Source: Chondrosia reniformis
Taxonomy: Eukaryota; Porifera; Demospongiae; Chondrillida; Chondrillidae
Length of the DNA stretch: 64,000 nucleotides
Direction: 5' to 3'
Assembly: GCA_947172415.1 (NCBI GenBank)
Contig: OX359192.1
Location: forward strand, 7,920,901-7,984,900
Of this stretch, positions 40,942-57,489 are shown one piece after another. The notes under the pieces were generated by a model, which did no database searches, was not told where the DNA came from, and saw only the letters and a list, made by a program, of their open reading frames with translations. The position numbers and the translations under genes were made by a program. Position 1 is the stretch's first letter; every line of letters begins with the position of its first letter.

Positions 40942-42962
40942 ATGCCGGTCGACAAAGATGTATTAGCTGGCGTTATGGATTCGCACGGACGAATACTGGA
41001 TCAGTACAATCTTAAAAAGAGGACGTTCTACGAAGTATAGCTGCACACGTACTGACCGTTTATTTGCTTTATTTATACATTTGTGGATGCCTACATACTA
41101 TTATAGTGTGTCACTGTATGATGATGTAGGGTGTCTCTCCTGAAGTTAGGCCTTTGATGTGGAAGTTATTGCTAAATTATTACTCTTACCAATCCACCTC
41201 ACTAGAGAGGCAGCAACATGATAAATGCAAATTGTAAGTGGATAAGCATTAACTATTATGTAAATAGGACAATAGGACTGCTGAATTGAATTATGTAATC
41301 AACTTGTATACAGAGAGGAATATCAAAATATCAAGGCCTCTTGGCAAGCGCATCTTGCCACCTCTCCAGAGCTGCAGTGTCACGAGCGGTTGATAGTTAA
41401 GGATGCTGCACGTACAGACAAACACCTTGAGTACTTCAGACAATCTCAGACAAATCAACTGCTTCATGACATCCTAATGTCCTACGTAGAATATGATAAA
41501 AACATGGGTGGGTGTGGTCAAGATGTATAGGGACACAACTGTAGTCTATTGTGATAAAAACTGGAATAGCATGCATTTTGATATTCAAATATTATCTAAT
41601 GCATAATATCACTGTAGGCTACACTCAAGGCATGAACGACCTCCTGTCACCAATACTGTACACATTGCAAACAGAACATGAAGCATTTTGGTGTTTTGTT
41701 GAGTTCTTTAATAAAATAGTAAGTACCTGTTGAGCATTCCTTTCAGTTGACAAAGAAAACAGTTCAAAACTATGCCAATTGCAGCCTAGACTGTTTGTAC
41801 TTGTGCAGCAGGTGACTTTCTACTAATATTTAATTCATTTCTTAGAAAATTAACTTTGAAGACCTGACCCTGTCACTTCCTCTCTCCTTGGTGACCAATC
41901 TGTGCAAACACATTGACCCTCCACTTTACTCTCATTTGGGTAAGAATTCGGGGCAACAGTAACTTGTTAATACAACAGTCAAAGTGATGCTGATTAATTT
42001 CCTTTTGATCCAGAGACCCAATGTGGTGGGGAGGATTGGCTCTTTATTTACAGGTGGATATTGCTGCAATTTAAAAGGGAATTTCCCTTGGAAGTGATCA
42101 GTGTTTTATGGGAATTCATGTGGTCATGTCCTCTTACGAAATACTGTGATGTGTTTGTGGTTGTAGCTTGCCTGAGACTATACAAACAGCAAATAATGTT
42201 GCTACAATCAGTGGAAGACTTGACGGCAGTACGTTGGTGTGTTGGTATTTAACCAAATGTGATTGTACGGTAGCTTGTTGGTATGGTGTCAATGCAGTAA
42301 TTAGAGTTGGCAAAAGTTGTACTATACGTATATATTTCTTTATAGTATACATCTTCAATTTCTGGAAAGCTTGATGTTGAACTTGTCTTGTGTGAAGCAA
42401 GGACCCTTATTCACCAACTTAAATTCAGTAGCATCTGTCCAGTTGATCTGAAGGTGCGATACTTGCCTACCCTATACATGTTTTACAAGGTACACTTCTG
42501 TAGCTGCTGGTGATTATGATGTGATAATGTATTATTAATGTAGTAGTGGAGATAATAGCTTTACCATTAGGGGTATTTGAATAAATGTTTTCAATCTCAA
42601 GTGATTGGCTGAAGTCGGCATGACTCCTCCCATTTCCTCAGGTACTGATTGACGATAACACTACCAGTCCTCCTCCGCAAGTTGGGTTTGTGAGAATGCG
42701 ACAAAGTGTATCAACTAGAAGACAGAGGATCAGTTATGATAGCACTTTGAAATCCATATTTGGAGATGATACACAGCCCATTTCCAGACCACTCCCACCA
42801 AACCACGTGACCCCACCCACAACTGGTTTTGTTCCTCGCAAACTGTCATCTCTCAGTAGTCAATTTGAAGATATATCTCAACAATTCCCTTCCGAACCCA
42901 TTAGTGAAGCAGGACTTACTTTTGATGATTTAAGATCAGAACCTTACCTTGATGATTTGTAG
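40942..42962 (+). CDS. TBC-domain Rab GTPase-activating protein (TBC1D15/17-like)
   Basis: The protein starts MPVDKDVLAGVMDSHGRILD and enters the TBC domain directly (GVSPEVRPLMWKLLLNYYSY). The dual-finger residues are present: VKDAARTD carries the arginine finger and GYTQGMNDLLSPILY the glutamine finger. Next are EHEAFWCFVEFFNKI, CGGEDWLFIYRWILLQFKRE, FPLEVISVLWEFMWSCPLTK and CDVFVVVACLRLYKQQIMLL. The C-terminal 100 residues are low-complexity (TRRQRISYDSTLKSIFGDDT). The catalytic core resembles TBC1D15/16/17, but the long N-terminal domain of TBC1D15 is missing, so length is nearer TBC1D21-type proteins. Rab substrate unknown. Divergent from NPRL3 by 101 bp. Confidence 0.82.
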
Positions 42963-43369
42963 TCTTTAATTTACAATTCTCATTTAAACTAATTTCACTA
43001 AATAATAAACACATTCACATTTTAAAATAGAAGGGTAATATACAATTAAATTAAACAATAAAAGAAACACAATGCAGAACGTCCATATTCATTTAATAAG
43101 TTTGAATCTACAGACTGCAGGTTGGAGGTGCCGCTTATAGAACACTTTCATAATTGCATATATACCCACAGTAACCAAGTTTTCCATTGAAACTCACTCA
43201 TAAATAAAAGACTTTTAGAAAGACAAATCTAAAGTACAATTAAAATAAAAAAAGTAATGCTTTTGGTTATAGTAAAAGATTCTGTAAGTAATAGCTAAAA
43301 ACACAATGTGACTCCACAGCATCACAAAATAATACACTAAATAAATAACTTGTAATATCACTCAAGGTG
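42963..43369. other. Convergent 3' intergenic region
   Basis: 407 bp between the stops of the TBC gene (+) and CLEC16A (-). Very AT-rich, with several AATAAA-like signals on both strands (for example aataataaac near 43001 and aataaaag near 43050). I see no open frame or RNA gene. Confidence 0.6.
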
Positions 43370-46300
43370 CTATACAGTAAATGCACCTTTCTCATTGACA
43401 GCCAGTTCCTCGTTTTTGATTGGCTTATCTGTTGTTGTGTTAATATGAATTGTTTCTCCCCCCTTTTTGAAGCTGACGCTATTCTCAGGGCTGCTATTAA
43501 TACGAGATTTGATCAGTTTCATTTCTAATGACTCATTGGGACTGCTTGACTTTGTTGGAGCACTATCTTTATACACACCGCCTAACTCATTATGCTGTAG
43601 TATCTCAAAGGATAGGTCATCTATTTCATCATAATTGCATTCTGGGGGCGTGGTCTTTAGCAGATTGGCTACAAACTCAACTTGACTATGAAGTGTCTGA
43701 GCTTTCCTTTTTCCAATGCATTTAATTGCTGCCTTAAATGTGACGCCATCTTTAAATCGCAACTGGTAAGACAAGCGTCGCCCTCTCTGTGATATGAACA
43801 TTGTGTTGTGAGATGCTGGGTCGGGCATGTACTCCAGTTCCTACGCAAATGAGGCAATATAGCTGAAGAACTGAGTACCCAAATAGCATCAACTCACATC
43901 CAAGGTGATAACTTTCTTAATCTTTCCCTGTCCGGGCAGCCTATCCGGTTCCACCAATAAACATTGGTCAGGACTGACAGCAACAAATTGTTCTCTTTCC
44001 CTGTGAAGAAAGGAAGAGAACAATTATCATAAGGAAGAACTTACAAGTGTTATAACTACCTTCCACTGGCTGCTACAAGACAAAGAAACATATCAAAACC
44101 ACCTAATAAACAGAAGATAATCACAGAGCATGGAAACACTGCCTAGCATGTGTGCAAAGATATATATAGTACTTGATTCTATGATGTCATTCTCGTTCAG
44201 TTGCAGTCCTGGAGGAGGGATGAGGTCCTTGTCTGCAGTGCCCAGTAGCTTGTGCAGGTGGAAGAATAGGTTCAAAACCTTTAAGAGATAACAAACCACA
44301 AGTCTTTCCAATTGGTCTATGAGCCAGGGTTTAACAAATACTTACCTTGACACAATCCTCTTGTTCCTCTTGTCTATTTAAGAGAATGAAGGGTTGCTGG
44401 ACGTAGAGTACAGAGTTGATCTGCTTGCTCTACAACAAGAGGGAACCATTTAAAGCCAGTCAGCATAAATTGAGGAAAGGAGATATGGATGTTGGAAGTG
44501 TAGAAATCTTTTTCCTAACAGCTTTCATAATGAATCATAATTTAACAAATAAATGCAGCTGTCAGACTTAGGAACCATATACACATATACATATAGGTAA
44601 ATTAGTGATTCATATAATATCCTTCACTTCAAACATTACTGTATACTAATGTGCTATATACTAATTGTATATTAATGTATTTTACACTAATGTAATGTAT
44701 TGTATTGTATCACCTTTGCAATTCTGAAATGTTTGCGGTAGATCCCAACAAATTCATCAGCTGCCATGACCTTGAGCCAGTGCCTCAGCTGAGCAGAGAG
44801 ACACATCTCCGCATCCTAAGAGGGAAATAGCACCTTAAGGAACTAACAAGTGAAAGGGAGAACCATAGTGACAGAACTACGTAATTCTTCCTATCCATAC
44901 CTTCCTCAACCAGATGTGCAGCTGTGTCGAGGCAATTCACAGAATAACAGATAGTCATGCTAATTAACTACAACTGCTTATATCAGTAATAATGAAAGTG
45001 ACAAAGATGGATGACATAGTACTGTCTTGACCTAAATGTTTCATTTCTAGCCCTTAATTCTAATTATACTCCCACTAGCATGGAACGGTTTTAACTCTCT
45101 GACAAGACTGCACTAACCATTAGGTGTTCTGGAGGGCAGTCAAGTAGTTGGAGGAGCTCAATGCACATCAGCCCAGCTTGACTGGACACTTCAGTATCTA
45201 CACATGTAGTATAAATTTGTTTAGACAACCGGAAACTAAAATAGAAACTTTAACCAAAAATAACTTTTAGTAGTGTTGGAATAAAAACAGTAGTAACAGT
45301 TCTACCCTACAGGTACCCCCAGGGGATACCTGTTACATATACCAATACTTTACTAACTTTGAATACACACTGTGTTTAAGCATCCAATGACAGCTGATTG
45401 TAGAATGGACTTGTAGGTTAGACCTTCTTCATCCAAGGCACTGAGCAATGAGGTCAAGTATTCACTACAAGCTAGAAAAGGAAAAGGGAATTTCACAAGA
45501 CCTTCTTGTCTTACAACAGATACTCATGGAATAGTAATCATTTAACCTATGTTCCTTAGGATAACAATGAAGAAAGAGAGTACGGCCTGGCACATCTGTT
45601 GCTTAGCAACCTCTGACAGTGCACTAGCCAAGTGTGCCAGACCCTTTAGCTGAAATCCACCATCTTGTTCCTCTTTGCAAAGGACCCTATTTACAATATA
45701 ACACAGAAGTTCTCCATGTTCCACTGTTACAAACAGCTGCAGCAATAGAAAAATGTAAATGAAAGTCACTGCCACACTACAAAGTAGAATAATGATTTAA
45801 AATACAGAAGAAATGTAATAAGGTTGCCAACATCTTTACAGCTGCTTAGATAATACAGGAAACCAATTGGCCATCACTTACATGGGTGAGGAAGTAGAGG
45901 GCCTGGAGGGAGCTTATTTTGGGTACTGGACCTGCAGAGCTCTCGTCAAGGGTGTCCCAGTTCTGAAAGTACGATGCCAAATAAAGTGGTTCTATCAGTT
46001 TATTCTTGCTGGTCTTGATCACAATACTTGTGAGGGGCTCGTGGTTGAGACTGATGACATCATTGATGTAGTTCCAGTGATCCAGGTGGTCATCTAGATG
46101 AGTGGCAAGTTTACTCCATTCCTCCCTATCTTCCTCCAGCGCCTCCTGTACATTCAGTACTACACTGCCAATGTACCACATCAAATGAGTCATAAAAGGC
46201 TCTCCAGTCTTCTGACATACAAAATCAGTCACTCTTTTATCTGAAACTGAAAAAGAAATGAATTTGTTTCTTCAAGTTACGTACATAGTGAATTGAAATA

Positions 46301-47975
46301 TGTCCATACTGACTGTTATTACAAACAATTAAGTTTGCAAATATAGCCATACCAGACCCCTCTATACATTTCATGCATGTGTGGGTATTATGTAGCCAGA
46401 ATAAAATGCACTGTACACTAGTCTGTTTCCTAGCAACCTTGTCAACAGTCAACATATAGTGAGTTATAGTACACAACTCTGTCAACAGTGCCTGCATTCC
46501 TCAGAGTGTGACCAACCTCTAAATATGTTCAGTGTTATTGTTCGGACGGCTATGCGCACCATACTCTCGTGATGAGTGAAGAATTTTAGAGATTCAGTAA
46601 GTAGGGGGAAATCCCTAAGGTGCTAAAGGAGGAAGATGGGACTGCTAAAATAGATGGGATATAGCAAAGCTGACACAAATATTGTACCTCATTATAGAAG
46701 AAGTGAACAGTGTGTTGGTTGAGCCTTAGAGATAAGGTCTTCAGCAGCGACACATAATAAGCAATTACCTTTGGAGATCACATAATACGAGTTAAATATA
46801 CTAACCGGAGAATATTATGGTACAGAAGTGTTACTAAACTAGAATGGCTATTATGATGACTACAAAACATATTTACTGTACATACATACCTCTTCATTGG
46901 AAAAGTCGAATTTGTGGGCAATTATTGAGTTAATGTGGTTGTTGGACAATAAATAGTCTGCAGAGATGATGTTAGAGTGTCACATGAGTGTTAGAGTGTC
47001 ACATAAGTGTTAGAGTCCAGTGAATAGGTTAAGCTTACACATTGCATTCTCATTAGTCATATTTTCAAAGACAATGCTCAAAGATTGCAGCAGTTGAACA
47101 GTTAGTAAAGGATCTGAATTTTGTGCCAAAGCAGTGAGAAAGAAGCTCAGCATATTGTGTTCACAAAAGTAGCTGTGTTGAAGAGTAAAGATGGTAAATA
47201 AATATAGTCTACTCTACAATTGTACAAATTGACTACAATTGGAGAGGAGTAGCATTACGTTGTAGTAGTCCCTTTTGATGACAAATTTTACTGTTTTCTG
47301 CAATGACAATTATAAGATGGAGTCATTGTATTACCAATGAGACCAACTGACTAGCTATACAATGACAGCGTTGGCATGGCAACAAACAAGCTGCATACAC
47401 AGTGTGGGTAGATGGTGAATAAGTGGCGTCATCAGTAGGATACCTCAGGATACACCTTGCGGGTCAAGAGAGGTCAGAGGGAAGATCTATGTCAGCCTAC
47501 ACTTCACTCTTCCCAAAGAACAGGAAAACCTATCTCAACACTGTAATGTACCAGACGCAAGTGAAGTAATATCTAACATTACTGTCATATTAATATGGGG
47601 GTTGAAGTTATAAGAAATCAATGTCTTAGAAACTAACTCAAATATTTTGCTATCATTCTGGTCTCCCCAGATGAGAATCTCCGAAATTGACCTAAACACC
47701 TCTACAAGACCTTTCTGGTTATCTGCTCGCAGTGCTTGATTCCTTAGCAACTCAATATGAAGGGATCTAGGTGAAGTGCACGAATAAACACGCATACGTA
47801 GCTGGTTAATCCGTTTATATGTTCATACAATATTGAATTCTACACAACTTGTGAGTAGTAGTCAATACCACCAGTGGTCCATCCCTTACTTTAGTAGCTC
47901 CAGCGAGGGTGTTTTCCTCGTACGTTGAAAGACGTTGGATAACCATAATTTGGTTCTGTTTTGCCACGCAGCCAT
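43370..47975 (-). CDS. CLEC16A: CLEC16A (endolysosomal/mitophagy regulator)
   Basis: CLEC16A (Drosophila Ema) acts in endosome-lysosome traffic and mitophagy, with the ligase NRDP1/RNF41. Start [20 protein letters not shown]. The FPL domain follows: [55 protein letters not shown] and [14 protein letters not shown]. Then [27 protein letters not shown]-like [14 protein letters not shown], and a C-terminal PH-like region, [60 protein letters not shown]. The tail is polar and ends EKGAFTV. About 18 exons. Despite its name it has no lectin domain, as expected. The start CAAAATGGCTGCG resembles a YY1 site. Confidence 0.93.
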
Positions 47976-48113
47976 TTTGCCGAATAATAGGTCACGTGAC
48001 CAGGGAACCTTACGACATATCGTATTTTCAAAAAATTAAACGTAGGTTATCTAATGTACATATGAAACTTTAATCAAGCTACAAGTAAGTAGGGGTTCCG
48101 AGAATATCGACAG

Positions 48114-53846
<5,733 letters not shown>

Positions 53847-54393
53847 AATCTTCACTCCTCTCTGAATCAATGATGCACTTCAAGCGTGACTCTTGCGAGG
53901 CTTTTAAACTGTCAGTGAGGTGTGACGCTTCCGGGTTGCTACTACTATGAATGTAATTACAAATGCCTTTCCAAGTATAGTAGGGGATAGCCCCGAAGAA
54001 ACATGGCGACGCTGGTTAATGCATTATCACTTTGGATTTAACCCACCCACTTATGACTCCTAAAACTGCAATGAACTAAGTTTATTATATTCTTCTAGAT
54101 GTACTAGTCACTGCAGATGCCAGACTTTTTAACAATGCTATTTCCTGCGCATAAACTTGCTTTGCGAATTAGAACAAGAAGTTAATTCAGAAATATAAAA
54201 GCCTGGGTGGTAACAATTCCACTTGCCAAATACTATACAATTTTCATATCAGGTGAAAGTCATGCAATGATAAGATTAATTGTATATCTCCAGTACAAAA
54301 GAACTAGTATACTACCCGCAAACTAGTATACTACCCACAAACTAGTATACTACCCACAAAAACTATACAAAATTAGCATTCCAATCCAATCAT
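53847..54393. other. Intergenic region, PKC promoter side / parkin 3' side
   Basis: 546 bp between the PKC start and the parkin-like stop, both on the minus strand. It contains an 18-bp repeat (aactagtatactacccac, three copies, about 54302-54358) and an ATGGCGAC motif near 54003. Reading both strands I find no cysteine-rich exon, RNA gene or long frame here, which matters for the missing RING2 domain. Confidence 0.65.
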
Positions 54394-57124
54394 TTACTTG
54401 GGTGTGTAATCCCAAGATCCCTCAATAATCCAGTCTTCGTCAAGGTGGAATTTCTAACATAAATACAAATATGAAACTGAATACATAATTATACTAAGCA
54501 ACCATCCATCTTGTGGCGTGTACCTCAGCATTAGCGTCAGGAACTGCACATTCTCCTTCGTGCCAAAGAGCACGGCACATAGCACAATACTCCCTCTTGC
54601 AAGCCTGTGACAATACAACACAATGTTGCCATTAAAGGTCCTCCTAGGTGAGTTACTAATAAGTCAGAATACTTTTTCTGTGTGTTTGGCTGAAATTCAG
54701 TGCAAAGCTAAAGACTATATACTGACATGCCACATCTGAGAGCCAATTGAATTTTAATATTTACCCATAGTGAAGTACTACCCTGGGGTACAGTGCAGGG
54801 GTGCCACACCGGGGCAGCCCAAGGGTGCCACACCGGGGCAGCCCAAGGGTGCCACACCGGGGCAGCCCAAGGGTGCCACACCGGGGCAGCCCAAGGGTAG
54901 CACACTGAGGTAACCATAGGTTCAATAACTTACTGGCTGTGGACACACAACCTTCTTCTTTTGTTCTTTCTTTATAGGTTTCTTTGCAAACCATGATCCT
55001 CCAGCTTTCCCTGAGCTCTGAGCTGCTACGGGGACAGTAGAAGTGTCCCAATCAAGTGCATTTTTGCAGCTAAGAGAGGAAACAGTAGATAAACCTCTAC
55101 AGACATACAACCAAGCTCTAAACCTCCTTTGTGGTCTATAACAACTCCACTACTCCACAGAGTTGAGGCAAATCTGCAGAACACTCACAAACAAAGATGT
55201 CCTTTCTGTTTATAGTCTTCCATGGCTTTCTCATGATATTCTTTATACTGTAATAGAGCAGAAGTATTCCTAGGTTGACATATACATTTTAACCCTTTCA
55301 GAGTTTTGAACTAACAAATTCTTTCCCAGCCACATAAAAGTGATGAGGGTCAAGGACAGGTTTTCTGTCACAATCTAAACGAGAAAGAAGGATAGTCAGT
55401 GCTAGTACTACTAAATCTATGCAAAAGAAGAGTTGATCACAAATGTACAACTTTAGGATTACATACATAACATCATATTATTAAAGCTACATTCATGACA
55501 CCAATTTGACTGGAACACATACAATAAACAAGACATGTGCAGCTTAAGAATATTTCCAGCATAAACCATGACATAATACAAAGAAGACTCACTTGAGGCT
55601 GGACAATTAACAGTAAAACCAGCATCTTTCAAGTTTATAAATTTCTCATTTTTCAGCTGCCAATTGCAAAATCCTTCAAAGCATAATATACACATTATGT
55701 GTTTCTTTGAGCAGTTGAACACATAAACCAGTTCATCCTTTCTGGAGAGAGAGAGAGAGAGAGTGAAACAAAAAAGTAGATTTTCTAATAAATGGCAGAA
55801 AGATAATTCTCAAAACCACTTTAGAATGTCTGTTTACCTTTCGACACCACACTTCATGCAGATAATCCCCTTTGTATTTTTGTAAATATTATTTAAGAAT
55901 GCTCCATAATGACCCTCCCCAGTCTGCGAGGCCTTGCATTCAAACTGCACTCTAGCCTAGGAAAGAAGAAAAGTCCAATAATGGAGAGTCTCACCCATGT
56001 ATCACCTCTCTGGTGGTGGAGATGGGGTAGCTGGTGGGGATGGGGTAGCTGGTGGGGATGGGGTAGCTGGTGGGGATGGGGTAGCTGATGGTATCTCACT
56101 TTGCCACAACCACACTCAGTGCAAGATCCCTCTAAGGCATCTGTTACTTCATCAACATCAAGCTGGCCTTTTAACTCAAAAGCAATCTGTTCAGATCAAA
56201 ATGATACAGTTCTGATAATATCTACTCCTATACTACACAAGTTTATGGATGGGATTCTAGCTAATGTCAAAGATCAAGTGTCAAAGTACCATCTACGAGC
56301 TTATAACCAGATTAAACTAAAAGTAGGTCTTCTGAGGTCTTCTGGACAAATATAGCCACTGTATAATGCAACCCTAACAGTCTCTGGCATGTGCTGTGGC
56401 AGAATATTCTTCCTAGAAGGTTGCCAAATTTTATTAAAAAGTGATCCTCTTTGCTGGAGTAGACACTATTAAAACTACTCAGTATTTATATCTCAATTAC
56501 TATTACTGTATGACCCTCCAAAAGATGTCACTGTACACTTCAACTCACTCCATTACATTCATTACAGACGAGAACAGGTCTGCCAGGAGCAAGATTGTCA
56601 CAAGACTTGCAGTAGATATAGGCTTCCCTTCGCAGCAATTCACTCTTTTGGCCACTTCGAGCCGCAAATGAGCTCTGGAATCTGGTCTGGTTCTCGTGAA
56701 CAAGGTGTACAACGGTGGAACTCTTCAACTCTGCAAAAACGTCCTAAAAATGGAGAGAAAATTGGTATAGTCCAATAAAATATAGTGAAGGGATTGATCA
56801 GATTCGGCCACTACCGTCCCAATACGCAGGGATGCTAGTCGACTTACTAAATACCAAAAATCTATTTCTCATATTCGCACTACTACATTTAGCACTCAAG
56901 CACCCTAATCAAAAGCCATAACAAACCTTCACTTTCTTATCAATATCGATGTTCAGTCCTTGGTGAAGTAAAACTAGATCCTTGTCGCTAATCTGCAGTT
57001 GTTTTGCAGCTTGGCTCACCACAGAGCGAATGTTATCCTCTACGTTAACTTGCAGCTGGACATTGTGCCCCTTGTACTTAGTTACGATTACGACTTTCTT
57101 AATGGATCCTCCTCCAGTAGCCAT
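54394..57124 (-). CDS. PRKN: Parkin-like RBR protein lacking RING2
   Basis: Parkin is the PINK1-activated ubiquitin ligase of mitophagy. UBL: IKKVVIVTKYKGHNVQLQVN, LQISDKDLVLLHQGLNIDID, SSTVVHLVHENQ. RING0: REAYIYCKSCDNLAPGRPVL, VCNECNG, GSCTECGCGK, RVQFECKASQTGEGHYGA. RING1: ICMKCGVERKDELVYVFNCS, KKHIMCILCFEGFCNWQLKN, with Cys/His ligands intact. IBR: GHLCFCKNALDW, a 40-residue Lys-rich insert, VVCPQPACKREYCAMCRALW then HEGEC. The last exon gives KFHLDEDWIIEGSWDYTPK and stops, matching the linker/REP element before RING2. RING2, with its catalytic Cys, is absent. The ATG at 57124 (AAGATGGCTAC) is favoured; an in-frame ATG lies at 57139. Introns contain 24-bp and 18-bp minisatellites. Without RING2 it should not act as a normal RBR ligase (inference). 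Confidence 0.9.
54796..54903. repeat. 24-bp minisatellite, about 4.5 copies
   Basis: The unit gtgccacaccggggcagccc plus aagg is repeated nearly perfectly in a parkin-like gene intron. Long open frames through it on the minus strand are artefacts of its period being divisible by three. Confidence 0.94.
56010..56092. repeat. 18-bp minisatellite, about 4 copies
   Basis: The unit ggtggggatggggtagct is repeated four times in an intron of the parkin-like gene. It is G-rich on the plus strand; its period is also divisible by three, so it creates false open frames. Confidence 0.93.
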
Positions 57125-57489
57125 CTTCAATGACGTCATTAGATAGCCACACCTTTAGGGTACTTTTCAAGGGAATTTCCTTACTTGGGGCTGCGGGGGA
57201 GGGGGAGGGGATAGCAATCTGAGATTTCAATACGCGTACGTGTTTTCTGGCGCAACAAAGAAAAGAAGTTTACTGACAATTTCATATTATGTCGAAATGC
57301 TGTGACTCCTGGGAACATCTACAAGTTCAATAATATTAAATATTACAAATTTGTACAGCCACAACCATATTGTAAATATTTTAGTTTTGCAGCTCATACA
57401 ATTCCTGGGCTATATATAACTGAATCAGATTAAAGTTACAATTTATATGAGGTTTATTTAAAAGTGACTGATGCATTCAGTGAGGTCTT
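57125..57489. other. Parkin-like promoter region / GABA-B-like 3' flank
   Basis: 365 bp between two minus-strand genes. Just upstream of the parkin-like start, four G-runs at 57187-57210 (gggg, ggggg, ggggg, gggg) could form a G-quadruplex. The rest is AT-rich with no convincing frame. Confidence 0.6.

Noticed and set aside
53847..54393. Hidden RING2 exon for the parkin-like gene
   Set aside because: I read the minus strand here in all frames; it is AT-rich, repeat-bearing and lacks clustered Cys/His or a Trp-Cys pattern.
54708..55051. Long open frames on the minus strand through the 24-bp repeat
   Set aside because: The period is a multiple of three and the frame conflicts with parkin exon 54932-55071; it is an artefact.
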